From contig NZ_JADKRS010000001.1 in assembly GCF_015351075.1 (NCBI RefSeq), positions 558,001-622,000 on the forward strand: a stretch of 64,000 nucleotides of DNA. The letters are read 5' to 3'. A program made the translations under genes and the position numbers. Of the stretch, positions 27,334 to 36,243 are shown one piece after another; within the stretch, counting starts at the first letter, position 1; every line of letters begins with the position of its first letter. The notes under the pieces are model-generated. The model was given only the letters and a program-made list of their open reading frames with translations. It did not search any database and had not been told where the DNA came from. Source of the stretch: Clavibacter sp. VKM Ac-2873 (lineage in GTDB: Bacteria > Actinomycetota > Actinomycetes > Actinomycetales > Microbacteriaceae).

Positions 27334-30300
27334 GTGTCGAGCCAGGTGACTGGTACGGGGACCGATGACGGTTCCACGGGCGACTTCGGAGCCAACGAGT
27401 GGCTCGTCGACGAGATGTACGAGAGGTTCGTGGTCGACAAGGACTCCGTCGACCGCAGCTGGTGGCCGATCCTGGAGAACTACCACACCACCGTGATCGA
27501 GGGCCGCCAGGCGGCGCCCGCGACCGGCGAGGCGCAGATCCCCGACGCGGCGACGACCACCGTCCCCGCGACGACCAACACCGGATCCCCCGCCGCGACG
27601 CCCGCCCCGGCATCCTCCGGCCAGCCCGACGCGCAGGCGCAGCAGCCCGCCACGGGATCCCAGCCGGCGGCGCGCACGACGAGCATCGCCCCGAAGCAGC
27701 AGCCGATCCCCGCGCAGGCCCCCGCCAAGGCCCCGGCGAAGAAGGGCGCCGAGCCCACGCCGCCCGGCGAGGACGAGGTCACCCCGCTCCGCGGCATGGC
27801 CAAGTCGCTGGCGACCAACATGGACGCGTCGCTCACCATCCCGACCGCGACGAGCGTCCGCACCATCCCCGCGAAGCTGATGATCGACAACCGCATCGTC
27901 ATCAACAACCACCTGAAGCGCGCCCGCGGCGGCAAGGTCTCCTTCACGCACCTCATCGGCTGGGCGCTCATCCAGGCGCTCAAGGAGTTCCCGAGCCAGA
28001 ACGTGCACTACGACGACGTCGACGGCAAGCCGAGCGTCGTCTCCCCCGCGCACATCAACCTCGGCATCGCGATCGACATGCCGAAGCCCGACGGCACGCG
28101 GGCGCTCCTCGTCCCGAGCATCAAGGGCGCGGAGGCCATGACCTTCGGCGAGTTCCTGCAGGCCTACGAGGAGCTGGTGAAGAAGGCACGCGGCAACAAG
28201 CTCGCGGCGGGCGACTTCGCCGGCACCACCATCTCGCTCACCAACCCGGGCGGCATCGGCACGGTCCACTCCGTGCCGCGCCTGATGAAGGGCCAGGGCG
28301 CCATCATCGGCGCCGGCGCCCTCGAGTACCCGGCCGAGTTCCAGGGCTCCTCCCCCAAGACGCTCGTCGAGCTCGGCATCGGCAAGACCATCACGCTCAC
28401 GAGCACCTACGACCACCGCGTCATCCAGGGCGCGGGCTCGGGCGAGTTCCTGAAGATCGTGCACGAGCGCCTCATCGGCCAGCACGGCTTCTACGAGGAC
28501 ATCTTCGCGGCGCTCCGCATCCCGTACGACCCGATCCAGTGGGCCACCGACATCAACGTCGACCTCTCCGAGCGGGTCTCCAAGACCAGCCGGGTGCAGG
28601 AGCTCATCAACGCGTACCGCGTGCGCGGGCACCTCATGGCGGACATCGACCCGCTCGAGTACCAGCAGCGCACGCACCCGGACCTCGAGATCACGAACCA
28701 CGGGCTCACCTTCTGGGACCTCGACCGCGAGTTCGTCACCGGCGGCTTCGGCGGCCGCCGCCAGGCTCTCCTCCGCGACGTCCTGGGGATCCTCCGCGAC
28801 TCGTACTGCCGCACGATCGGCATCGAGTACATGCACATCCAGGAGCCCGAGGAGCGCAGCTGGATCCAGGGCAAGGTCGAGCAGCCCTACGCGAAGCCGA
28901 CGCACGACGAGCAGATGCGCATCCTCTCCAAGCTCAACGAGTCGGAGGCGTTCGAGACGTTCCTGCAGACCAAGTACGTCGGGCAGAAGCGCTTCAGCCT
29001 GGAGGGCGGCGAGTCCACCATCTCGCTGCTCGACACCCTCCTCCAGGGCGCGGCCGACCACGGGCTCGACGAGGTCGCGATCGGCATGGCCCACCGCGGC
29101 CGCCTCAACGTCCTCACCAACATCGCGGGCAAGAGCTACGGGCAGATCTTCCGCGAGTTCGAGGGCACGCAGGATCCGCGCACCGTCCAGGGATCCGGCG
29201 ACGTCAAGTACCACCTCGGCACCGAGGGCACGTTCCGCGGCGTCCACGGCGAGGAGATGCCGGTCTACCTCGCGGCGAACCCGTCGCACCTCGAGGCCGT
29301 CAACGGCGTGCTCGAGGGGATCGTCCGCGCCAAGCAGGACCGCAAGCCCATCGGCTCGTTCTCCGTCCTGCCGATCCTCGTGCACGGCGACGCGTCCATG
29401 GCCGGCCAGGGCGTGGTCTTCGAGACCCTCCAGCTGTCGCAGCTGCGCGCCTACCGCACGGGCGGCACGGTGCACATCGTCATCAACAACCAGGTCGGCT
29501 TCACCACGCCGCCGTCGGAGTCCCGCTCGTCGGTGTACTCGACGGACGTGGCCAAGAGCATCCAGGCGCCGATCTTCCACGTGAACGGCGACGACCCCGA
29601 GGCCGTGGCGCGCGTGGCGCACCTGGCATTCGAGTTCCGCCAGGAGTTCAACAAGGACGTCGTCATCGACCTCGTCTGCTACCGGCGTCGCGGCCACAAC
29701 GAGGGCGACGACCCGTCGATGACGCAGCCGCTCATGTACAACCTCATCGAGGCCAAGCGCTCGGTGCGGAAGCTGTACACGGAGGCGCTCGTCGGCCGCG
29801 GCGACATCACGCAGGAGGAGTACGACGCGGCGCAGAAGGACTTCCAGGACCGCCTGGAGCGCGCCTTCGCGGAGACGCACGCCGCGCAGACCTCGTCCAT
29901 CCCCATCCAGACCGACGACGCCGGCGCCGTCGCGGACCTGGAGCGCCCCGACTCCCAGCAGGACGACGGCCACGGCGAGCCGGAGACCACGGGCGTGTCC
30001 GAGTCCGTCATCCAGGCGGTCGGCGACGCGCACGACAACCCGCCGCAGGGCTTCTCGGTGCACCCGAAGCTGCAGGCGCTCATGCGCAAGCGTCTCGAGA
30101 TGAGCCGCAGCGGATCCATCGACTGGGCCTTCGGCGAGCTCCTCGCCATCGGCTCGCTCCTGCTGGAGAACACTCCCGTCCGCCTCGCCGGCCAGGACTC
30201 GCGCCGCGGCACGTTCGTCCAGCGCCACGCCGTGCTGCACGACCGCGACAACGGCCAGGAGTGGCTGCCCCTCGCGAACCTGAGCGAGCGGCAGGCGAGG

Positions 30301-31140
30301 TTCTGGATCTACGACACGCTGCTCAGCGAGTACGCCGCGATGGGCTTCGAGTACGGCTACTCGGTCGAGCGACCCGATGCGCTGGTCCTCTGGGAGGCGC
30401 AGTTCGGCGACTTCGCCAACGGCGCGCAGACCATCATCGACGAGTTCATCTCCTCGGCCGAGCAGAAGTGGGGCCAGCGCTCGAGCGTCGTGCTGCTGCT
30501 GCCGCACGGCTACGAGGGCCAGGGACCGGACCACTCGTCCGCGCGCATCGAGCGGTTCCTCCAGCTGTGCGCCGAGCAGAACATGACCGTCGCGCGTCCC
30601 TCGACGCCCGCGTCGTACTTCCACCTGCTGCGTCGCCAGGCCTACTCCCGGCCCCGCCGTCCGCTCGTGGTCTTCACGCCGAAGGCGATGCTGCGGCTGC
30701 GCGGCGCGACGAGCGACGTCGACGCGTTCACCTCGGGTCGCTTCGAGCCGGTGATCGACGACGTGCGCGTCGAGGACCGCGGCGCCGTACGCCGCGTGCT
30801 GCTCCACTCGGGCAAGGTGCACTACGACCTGCTCGGCGAGCTGGAGAAGCGTCAGGACACCTCGATCGCCCTCGTGCGGCTCGAGCAGTTCTACCCGTTC
30901 CCCGAGGAGCAGGTGCGCCGCGTCGTCGAGTCGTACCCGGACGCCGAGGTCGTGTGGGTGCAGGACGAGCCGGAGAACCAGGGCGCGTGGCCGTTCGTGC
31001 ACGTCGAGCTCAGCCGGGTCCTGCCCGACCGCGCCGTGCGCGTCGTGTCCCGACCGGCCGCGGCGTCGCCCGCCGCCGGCTCGAGCAAGCGCCACGCCAC
31101 CGAGCAGACGGATCTGATCGCCCGAGCCACCGCGGAGTGA
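27334..31140 (+). CDS. kgd: Multifunctional 2-oxoglutarate decarboxylase/dehydrogenase E1 with fused E2 acyltransferase domain
   Basis: The product is 1268 aa. Order: a short N-terminal helix segment (NEWLVDEMYERF), an Ala/Pro/Gln linker (~65-145), an E2 succinyltransferase catalytic domain (~150-385) with TYDHRVIQGAGSGEFL, then the full TPP-dependent E1 with AMAHRGRLNVL-type and HGDASMAGQGVVFETLQ motifs and a transketolase-like C-terminus. No lipoyl domain is present, as in mycobacterial and corynebacterial Kgd/OdhA, which borrow it from the pyruvate dehydrogenase E2. It feeds the TCA cycle. The GTG at 27334 lacks a strong Shine-Dalgarno; an in-frame GTG at 27265 behind TAGGCT would add 23 residues. 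Confidence 0.95.
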   Translation: MSSQVTGTGTDDGSTGDFGANEWLVDEMYERFVVDKDSVDRSWWPILENYHTTVIEGRQAAPATGEAQIPDAATTTVPATTNTGSPAATPAPASSGQPDAQAQQPATGSQPAARTTSIAPKQQPIPAQAPAKAPAKKGAEPTPPGEDEVTPLRGMAKSLATNMDASLTIPTATSVRTIPAKLMIDNRIVINNHLKRARGGKVSFTHLIGWALIQALKEFPSQNVHYDDVDGKPSVVSPAHINLGIAIDMPKPDGTRALLVPSIKGAEAMTFGEFLQAYEELVKKARGNKLAAGDFAGTTISLTNPGGIGTVHSVPRLMKGQGAIIGAGALEYPAEFQGSSPKTLVELGIGKTITLTSTYDHRVIQGAGSGEFLKIVHERLIGQHGFYEDIFAALRIPYDPIQWATDINVDLSERVSKTSRVQELINAYRVRGHLMADIDPLEYQQRTHPDLEITNHGLTFWDLDREFVTGGFGGRRQALLRDVLGILRDSYCRTIGIEYMHIQEPEERSWIQGKVEQPYAKPTHDEQMRILSKLNESEAFETFLQTKYVGQKRFSLEGGESTISLLDTLLQGAADHGLDEVAIGMAHRGRLNVLTNIAGKSYGQIFREFEGTQDPRTVQGSGDVKYHLGTEGTFRGVHGEEMPVYLAANPSHLEAVNGVLEGIVRAKQDRKPIGSFSVLPILVHGDASMAGQGVVFETLQLSQLRAYRTGGTVHIVINNQVGFTTPPSESRSSVYSTDVAKSIQAPIFHVNGDDPEAVARVAHLAFEFRQEFNKDVVIDLVCYRRRGHNEGDDPSMTQPLMYNLIEAKRSVRKLYTEALVGRGDITQEEYDAAQKDFQDRLERAFAETHAAQTSSIPIQTDDAGAVADLERPDSQQDDGHGEPETTGVSESVIQAVGDAHDNPPQGFSVHPKLQALMRKRLEMSRSGSIDWAFGELLAIGSLLLENTPVRLAGQDSRRGTFVQRHAVLHDRDNGQEWLPLANLSERQARFWIYDTLLSEYAAMGFEYGYSVERPDALVLWEAQFGDFANGAQTIIDEFISSAEQKWGQRSSVVLLLPHGYEGQGPDHSSARIERFLQLCAEQNMTVARPSTPASYFHLLRRQAYSRPRRPLVVFTPKAMLRLRGATSDVDAFTSGRFEPVIDDVRVEDRGAVRRVLLHSGKVHYDLLGELEKRQDTSIALVRLEQFYPFPEEQVRRVVESYPDAEVVWVQDEPENQGAWPFVHVELSRVLPDRAVRVVSRPAAASPAAGSSKRHATEQTDLIARATAE

Positions 31141-31166
31141 CCCGGCCGGGCACGCGCCCGGCGACA

Positions 31167-31201
31167 CGAGAGGCCCGGTCCCCAGGGGACCGGGCCTCTC
31201 G
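31167..31201 (+). terminator. Rho-independent-type hairpin after kgd
   Basis: A 16-bp perfect stem with a 3-nt loop starts 27 nt after the kgd stop and also faces the end of the convergent GNAT gene. It is followed by CGTCGTGCTGC rather than a T-run. Confidence 0.75.
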
Positions 31202-31245
31202 TCGTGCTGCGGGGATGTGGCCCTGCCGAGCGGGCCGCCCCCGCG

Positions 31246-31686
31246 TCAGCCGAGCTTGGAGTAGCGGATGCCGGAGGCGTGGTACCCGCGGCGCGCGTAG
31301 AAGCGCGTGACGTTGTCGCGTGCGGCCGCCGAGGTCGCGAGGAACCGCGTCGCGCCGTGCTCGCGGGCCCATGCCTCGTAGTGGCGGATGAGGTCGGAGC
31401 CGATCCCGCCGGCCTGGCGTCCCTCGCGCACGACCAGGATGATCAGCTGCGCGAGCGGCTCGTCGTCGGCGAGTCCCCACATGAGGTGGCCCCCCGCGAG
31501 GCCCGCGATCTCGCCGGCGTCGTCCCGCACGACCCACGTCTCGTGCCCCGCCGCGGTGGTCATGCGCGACAGGCGCGCGGCGACCCGATCCTCGTCCACC
31601 TCGTAGTCGAGCAGCCGCAGCAGCTCGACGATGACGGTGAGGTCGGAGGGAGAGGGCGTCCCGAGGGACTGGATCGCGTTGGTCAC
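31246..31686 (-). CDS. GNAT family N-acetyltransferase
   Basis: The product is 146 aa. The acetyl-CoA binding motif A reads LIILVVREGRQAGGIGSDLIRHYEAWA (core R-Q-A-G-G-I-G) near residue 85, followed by the Tyr of FYARRGYHASGIRYSK near the C-terminus. Acceptor unknown; small-molecule or antibiotic acetylation are both open. The start is GTG at 31686 with TAATCT ending 6 nt upstream. It converges on kgd. Confidence 0.85.
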   Translation of the reverse strand: MTNAIQSLGTPSPSDLTVIVELLRLLDYEVDEDRVAARLSRMTTAAGHETWVVRDDAGEIAGLAGGHLMWGLADDEPLAQLIILVVREGRQAGGIGSDLIRHYEAWAREHGATRFLATSAAARDNVTRFYARRGYHASGIRYSKLG

Positions 31687-31692
31687 GTCCCG

Positions 31693-31698
31693 AGATTA
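31693..31698 (-). promoter_or_regulatory. -10 hexamer TAATCT, leaderless geometry (GNAT)
   Basis: TAATCT, then CGGGAC, then the GTG start at 31686 on the minus strand. Confidence 0.45.
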
Positions 31699-31721
31699 CC
31701 GGGACAGCGCCACCGCCCCGG

Positions 31722-31964
31722 TCAGTGGGTGGCCTGGATGGCCCGCAGCTTCTCCATCACCTGCGTGCGCAGGTCCTCCGGCGCCGCCTCCGTGCAGGCG
31801 CGGCGCACGGTGTCCCGCAGGACCACGCCGACGCGGTGCTCGCGCGCGCAGTCGGAGCAGTTCGCCATGTGCTCGCGGATGTCCGCGGCGTCCGCCTTGT
31901 CGAGCTCGTGGTGCAGGTACTCCTCGAGATCCTTCTTGGCCTTGTCGCAGCCGCAGTCGCTCAT
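31722..31964 (-). CDS. rsrA: Redox-sensing zinc anti-sigma factor (RsrA-like)
   Basis: The product is 80 aa. It contains the zinc anti-sigma motif H-x3-C-x2-C at His32, Cys36 and Cys39 ([10 protein letters not shown]), plus Cys4 and Cys6 near the N-terminus, which can form disulfides on oxidation. In the RsrA/RshA family, thiol oxidation releases zinc and frees the partner sigma factor. The ATG at 31964 overlaps the sigma gene stop as ATGA, fixing a near 1:1 expression. The C-terminal tail [14 protein letters not shown] probably forms a helix. Confidence 0.93.
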   Translation of the reverse strand: MSDCGCDKAKKDLEEYLHHELDKADAADIREHMANCSDCAREHRVGVVLRDTVRRACTEAAPEDLRTQVMEKLRAIQATH

Positions 31965-32725
31965 TTGGTCGCTCCAGTGAGGTGCGCGGTGGAGATGCCC
32001 CGCTCGCGCGCGTAGTCGGAAAGCAGGCTCCGCAGCATCCGGCGGCCGCGGTGCAGGCGGCTCATGACGGTGCCCACGGGGGTCTTCATGATGTCGGCGA
32101 TCTCCTGGTAGGAGAAGCCCTCGACATCCGCGAAGTACACGGCCATCCGGAAGTCCTCCGGGATGGACTGCAGCGCGTCCTTGACGGTGCTGTCCGGGAG
32201 GTGGTCGATGGCCTCGGCCTCCGCGGAGCGCGTGGTGGTGGCCGTGGCGCTCGTCGCGCCGCCCAGCTGCCAGTCCTCGAGCTCGTCGATGGTGCCGTTG
32301 TAGGGGTCCCGCTGCTTCTTGCGGTAGTTGTTGATGAAGGTGTTCGTGAGGATCCGGTACAGCCAGGCCTTGAGGTTCGTGCCCTGCTTGAACTGGTGGA
32401 AGGCCGTGTAGGCCTTGACGAACGTCTCCTGGACCAGGTCCTGCGCGTCGGCGGGGTTGCGCGTCATCCGCAGGCCGGCCGCGTACAGCTGGTCGATGAA
32501 CGGGAGCGCCTGCTCCTCGAAGAGCTCGCGGTTGTCGCCCGGCTGGGGCGCTCGGGGCTCCTCCGTCGGGGCCTCGTCCTGCACGCCCTGCTGCTCTCCC
32601 GAGGCCTCCTCGGTGGAGTGCACGACGGCCTCCACGAGCTCCGCGGGCGCGGCCGCTGCGGTGGGCGCGTCGCCCCCGGTGGTGTCGGCCGGCGCGTCGT
32701 GACTGGTGTTCCCTGAAGTGGCCAT
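31961..32725 (-). CDS. sigR: ECF RNA polymerase sigma factor of the SigR/SigH redox group
   Basis: The product is 254 aa from the ATG at 32725. About 70 low-complexity residues precede sigma region 2 ([41 protein letters not shown]). Region 4 is [27 protein letters not shown]. The partner RsrA-like gene overlaps downstream. A GGAAT-N18-GTT promoter at 32851-32876 points at this gene, which implies autoregulation under thiol stress. The ATG has no Shine-Dalgarno; an in-frame GTG at 32791 preceded by AAGGA would add 22 residues, but that segment has weaker GC3 than the rest. Confidence 0.93.
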   Translation of the reverse strand: MATSGNTSHDAPADTTGGDAPTAAAAPAELVEAVVHSTEEASGEQQGVQDEAPTEEPRAPQPGDNRELFEEQALPFIDQLYAAGLRMTRNPADAQDLVQETFVKAYTAFHQFKQGTNLKAWLYRILTNTFINNYRKKQRDPYNGTIDELEDWQLGGATSATATTTRSAEAEAIDHLPDSTVKDALQSIPEDFRMAVYFADVEGFSYQEIADIMKTPVGTVMSRLHRGRRMLRSLLSDYARERGISTAHLTGATK

Positions 32726-32840
32726 CAGGGCAGATTCTACGGCGCGCACGAGATCGGCGGACGGTGCCGCCGGTGCTGTCCTCGTGATCACGGGTGATCC
32801 TTCCCGGCCCGGGATCCGGGCCTGCCGGACGCCTGCCCGG

Positions 32841-32846
32841 TACTCT
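32841..32846 (+). promoter_or_regulatory. -10 hexamer TACTCT upstream of aroA
   Basis: It lies 9 nt before the aroA ATG at 32856, consistent with a leaderless or near-leaderless aroA transcript. It overlaps the start region of the divergent sigR transcript. Confidence 0.4.
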
Positions 32847-32850
32847 GGTG

Positions 32851-32876
32851 AACCCATGGAGATCTTCAGGTATTCC
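32851..32876 (-). promoter_or_regulatory. SigR/SigH-type promoter GGAAT-N18-GTT driving sigR-rsrA
   Basis: On the minus strand GGAAT (32876-32872), exactly 18 nt and GTT (32853-32851) match the actinobacterial SigR/SigH consensus. It covers the first codons of aroA. Transcription would begin about 55 nt before the GTG at 32791 and 120 nt before the ATG at 32725. Confidence 0.7.
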
Positions 32877-34319
32877 GGTCCCACCTTCAGCCCGTACGAC
32901 GACGACCGGACGCACGCACCCGTCCCGACGGACGACGGGCCGTGGGCGGCGCCGGTGGCCGACGGACCGCTCGACGCGACCGTGCCGCTGCCGGGATCCA
33001 AGAGCCTGACGAACCGCGAGCTGGTGCTGTCCGCCCTCGCCGACTCCCCCTCCACGCTGCGTGCGCCGCTGCGCTCCCGCGACACGCGCCTCATGATCGA
33101 GGCGCTGCGGGCCCTCGGCACCGTCATCGAGGAGGTCGACGGCGATGGCGCCTTCGGGCCCGACCTGCGGATCACCCCGGCGGAGCTCGCGGGCGGGATC
33201 ACCATCGAGTGCGGCCTCGCCGGCACCGTGATGCGCTTCCTCCCGCCCGTCGCCGCGCTCGCCCTCGGGCCGGTGTCCTTCGACGGCGACCCGAGCGCCC
33301 GACGACGCCCCATGTCCGGCACGATCGAGGCGCTCCGGGCCCTGGGAGTCGACGTCAACGACGACGGCCGCCGCGCGCTGCCGTTCAGCCTCTACGGGAC
33401 GGGCGAGGTGCCGGGCGGCGAGATCGCCATCGACGCCTCCGCGTCCAGCCAGTTCGTGTCCGGGCTGCTGCTCGCCGCGCCGCGCTTCGCCCAGGGGCTG
33501 CGGCTCCGGCACACCGGGGAGAAGCTGCCGAGCATGCCGCACATCGAGATGACCATCCGCACGCTCGCCGAGCGCGGCGTCGTCGTCGGGAGCCCGGAAC
33601 CCGGCCTCTGGATCGTCCCCTCCTCCCCCATCGCCGGCCGCGAGGTGCGCATCGAGCCGGACCTCTCCAACGCCGCGCCGTTCCTCGCCGCCGCGCTCGT
33701 CGCGGGCGGCCGCGTCGCGATCCCCGGCTGGCCCGCGGAGACGACTCAGGTCGGCGCCGACCTCGCGCACCTGCTGCCGCACTTCGGAGCGACCGTCACG
33801 CGCGAGGGCGACGCGCTCGTCGTCGACGGGGGCCGAGGGCTCGCCGCGGGCGGCCGCATCCCGGGCGTCGACCTCGACCTGAGCACGGGCGGCGAGCTCG
33901 CGCCCGCTCTGGTCGCGCTCGCGGCCCTCGCCGACGGCCCCAGCCGCATCACGGGCATCGGGCACCTGCGCGGGCACGAGACCGACCGGCTGGCGGCGCT
34001 GGCGGCGGAGATCACCGGGCTCGGCGGATCCGTCGCGGAGCTCGAGGACGGGCTCGCGATCTCCCCCGCCCCGCTGCACGGCGGCCCGTGGCGCGCCTAC
34101 GAGGACCACCGCATGGCGACCGCGGGCGCGATCGTCGGCCTGGCCGTCCCGGGCGTCGAGATCGACGACATCGGCACCACCGCGAAGACGCTGCCCGAGT
34201 TCCCCGAGCTGTGGCTCGGCCCGCTCCTCGGCCGCGCGCCGCGCGCCGCCGTCGACCCGCTCGCCCTCGGCGGGATCACCGGGCCGGGGGCCGCTGGCGG
34301 GCTCGGCGGCCTCCTGTGA
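32856..34319 (+). CDS. aroA: 3-phosphoshikimate 1-carboxyvinyltransferase (EPSP synthase)
   Basis: The product is 487 aa, about 60 longer than typical owing to N- and C-terminal extensions. It joins PEP and shikimate 3-phosphate in aromatic amino acid synthesis. [18 protein letters not shown] near residue 45, [13 protein letters not shown] near 120, [13 protein letters not shown] near 200 and [12 protein letters not shown] then YEDHRMATA near the end are the substrate-binding blocks. The stop overlaps the rsgA start as GTGA. Divergent sigR shares its promoter region. The pairing of aroA with sigR/rsrA and rsgA is a known actinobacterial arrangement. Confidence 0.95.
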   Translation: MEIFRYSGPTFSPYDDDRTHAPVPTDDGPWAAPVADGPLDATVPLPGSKSLTNRELVLSALADSPSTLRAPLRSRDTRLMIEALRALGTVIEEVDGDGAFGPDLRITPAELAGGITIECGLAGTVMRFLPPVAALALGPVSFDGDPSARRRPMSGTIEALRALGVDVNDDGRRALPFSLYGTGEVPGGEIAIDASASSQFVSGLLLAAPRFAQGLRLRHTGEKLPSMPHIEMTIRTLAERGVVVGSPEPGLWIVPSSPIAGREVRIEPDLSNAAPFLAAALVAGGRVAIPGWPAETTQVGADLAHLLPHFGATVTREGDALVVDGGRGLAAGGRIPGVDLDLSTGGELAPALVALAALADGPSRITGIGHLRGHETDRLAALAAEITGLGGSVAELEDGLAISPAPLHGGPWRAYEDHRMATAGAIVGLAVPGVEIDDIGTTAKTLPEFPELWLGPLLGRAPRAAVDPLALGGITGPGAAGGLGGLL

Positions 34320-35392
34320 GCTGGCTCGCGGATCCCGAGCAGGACGACGGCGTCTGGGACGCCTACGACGAGTCCTCGGTGCGCGTCCGCCCGAACCCGA
34401 AGGGCAACAAGCCGCGCAGCAAGCAGCGGCCCGGGCACGCCGACTCCGTCGAGGGCCGCGTGCTCACGGTCGACCGCGGACGCTTCGGCGTGCTCGTGGG
34501 CGAGGACACCGCCGACGAGCACACGCTCATCGCGACGCGCGCCCGCGAGCTCGGCAAGAAGGCCGTGGTCACGAACGACCGCGTCGACATCGTCGGCGAC
34601 ACCTCGGGCGACGAGGGCAGCCTGTCGCGCATCGTCCGCATCGCCCCGCGACGCACGCTCCTGCGTCGCAGCGCCGACGACTCCGACGCCGTCGAGCGCG
34701 TCATCGTGGCGAACGCCGACCAGATGCTCATCGTCGTGGCCGCCGCGGAGCCCGAGCCGCGCGCGCGCCTCGTCGACCGGTACCTGGTGGCCGCGTTCGA
34801 CGCCGGGATCCAGCCGATCCTCTGCATCACGAAGTCGGACGTCGCCGACCCCGCGCCGTTCGCCGCCCACTTCCGCGTGCTCGACGTGCCCGTCGTCCTG
34901 AGCCGCTCCGACGACGTGCCGCTCGAGGAGCTGCGGGCGCTGCTGGCCGACCGCACGACCGTCGCGGTCGGCCACTCCGGCGTCGGCAAGTCGACGCTCG
35001 TGAACGCGCTCGTGCCGGACGCGAAGCGCGCCACGGGCGTCGTCAACCAGGTCACCGGCCGCGGGCGCCACACGTCGAGCTCCACGGTCTCCATGCGCGT
35101 CGAGACCGGCGACGGCGGACACGGCTGGATCATCGACACCCCGGGCGTCCGCTCGTTCGGGCTGGGGCACGTGGATCCGGCGAACATCCTCCGCTCGTTC
35201 GCGAGCTACGCGCACCTCCCCGAGGGCGAGCCGCCGGGCGGGATCCCGCTCACGGAGGCGCATGACTGGGAGATCGTCGACCGGGTCGAGGCGGGCGAGC
35301 TGGGCGACGCCGGGCGCGAGCGCCTGCACTCCCTGCAGCACCTCGTCGCGAACCGGGCGGACGCGTCGAAGGGCGACCAGGCCGATCGCTAG
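34316..35392 (+). CDS. rsgA: Ribosome small-subunit-dependent GTPase A, zinc-finger Cys absent
   Basis: The product is 358 aa. It is a circularly permuted GTPase acting in late 30S assembly: an OB-fold (~40-115), then G4 as ITKSD (~175), G1 as [10 protein letters not shown] (~222) and G3 as [10 protein letters not shown] (~280). The C-terminal region that normally holds a Cys/His zinc site contains no Cys; the only Cys of the protein is before the G4 motif. The start is GTG at 34316, overlapping aroA by 4 nt. Confidence 0.92.
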   Translation: MSWLADPEQDDGVWDAYDESSVRVRPNPKGNKPRSKQRPGHADSVEGRVLTVDRGRFGVLVGEDTADEHTLIATRARELGKKAVVTNDRVDIVGDTSGDEGSLSRIVRIAPRRTLLRRSADDSDAVERVIVANADQMLIVVAAAEPEPRARLVDRYLVAAFDAGIQPILCITKSDVADPAPFAAHFRVLDVPVVLSRSDDVPLEELRALLADRTTVAVGHSGVGKSTLVNALVPDAKRATGVVNQVTGRGRHTSSSTVSMRVETGDGGHGWIIDTPGVRSFGLGHVDPANILRSFASYAHLPEGEPPGGIPLTEAHDWEIVDRVEAGELGDAGRERLHSLQHLVANRADASKGDQADR

Positions 35393-35395
35393 GCT
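35390..35395 (+). promoter_or_regulatory. -10 hexamer TAGGCT upstream of hisN
   Basis: It overlaps the rsgA stop and ends 7 nt before the GTG at 35403, so hisN may have its own leaderless transcript besides read-through from aroA-rsgA. Confidence 0.45.
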
Positions 35396-35402
35396 CGACC
35401 CC

Positions 35403-36215
35403 GTGGCCTCCGAACCCCTGCACTCCCTGTCGTCCGACCTGCGGCTCGCGCGGGAGCTGGCCGACATGGCCGACGCCATCTCGCTCGACCGATTCCGCGC
35501 GGCCGACCTCGCCATCGAGACGAAGGCCGACTCCAGCTGGGTCACCGACGCCGACACCTCGGTCGAGCGCGCGATCAGGGCCGGCATCGCCGACAGCCGC
35601 CCGCACGACAGCGTGCTCGGCGAGGAGTACGGCACGTCCGGGTCGTCGTCCCGGCAGTGGATCGTGGATCCGATCGACGGCACCTCGAACTTCGCGCGCG
35701 GCGTGCCCGTGTGGGGCACCCTCATCGCGCTCGCGGTCGACGGCGTCCCCGTGGTCGGCGTCGTCAGCGCTCCTGCGCTCGGGCGCCGTTGGTGGGGCGC
35801 GACCGGCCTCGGCGCCTACGTGGACGACACGCTCGGGCAGGCCACGACGTCGCAGGAGCGGCGGATCCGGGTGTCCGACGTCGAGCGGCTGGACGACGCC
35901 TCCATGAGCGTCGCGGGCGTGCAGCGCTGGCGCGACGCCGACCGGCTCGACGAGCTCCTCGACCTCTCCGGCCGGGTGAAGCGCTCGCGCGACTTCGGCG
36001 ACATGTGGGCCTACATGCTGCTCGCCGAGGGCCTCATCGACATCGCCGGCGAGCACGACCTGAAGCCCTACGACATGGCCGCGCTCATCCCCGTGATCGA
36101 GGAGGCGGGCGGCCGCTTCACGTCGATCGACGGCGAGGCGGGCCCGTGGCACGGCTCGGCGCTCGCCACGAACGGGCTCCTCCACGACGCCGTGCTGGCG
36201 GTCGTCGCGCGCTGA
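35403..36215 (+). CDS. hisN: Inositol monophosphatase-family protein, probable histidinol-phosphatase
   Basis: The product is 270 aa. The Mg2+-dependent IMPase fold shows KADSSWVTDADTSVE (~40), LGEEYG (~73), the metal/catalytic block WIVDPIDGTSNFARG (~88-102) and the late Asp in KPYDMAALIPVIEEAGG (~222). The pattern fits the HisN branch that dephosphorylates histidinol phosphate in Actinobacteria; other his genes are not nearby, so a general sugar-phosphate phosphatase is possible. The start is GTG at 35403, 10 nt after rsgA. Confidence 0.85.
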   Translation: MASEPLHSLSSDLRLARELADMADAISLDRFRAADLAIETKADSSWVTDADTSVERAIRAGIADSRPHDSVLGEEYGTSGSSSRQWIVDPIDGTSNFARGVPVWGTLIALAVDGVPVVGVVSAPALGRRWWGATGLGAYVDDTLGQATTSQERRIRVSDVERLDDASMSVAGVQRWRDADRLDELLDLSGRVKRSRDFGDMWAYMLLAEGLIDIAGEHDLKPYDMAALIPVIEEAGGRFTSIDGEAGPWHGSALATNGLLHDAVLAVVAR

Positions 36216-36243
36216 GCCCGGCCCGGCGCGCGACGCCGACCGA

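Noticed and set aside
27328-31167. A 1,279-codon open frame antisense to kgd
   Set aside because: At this GC content stop codons are rare in non-coding frames. The kgd frame carries complete family motifs, while the antisense product is Arg/Val/Leu-rich without domains.
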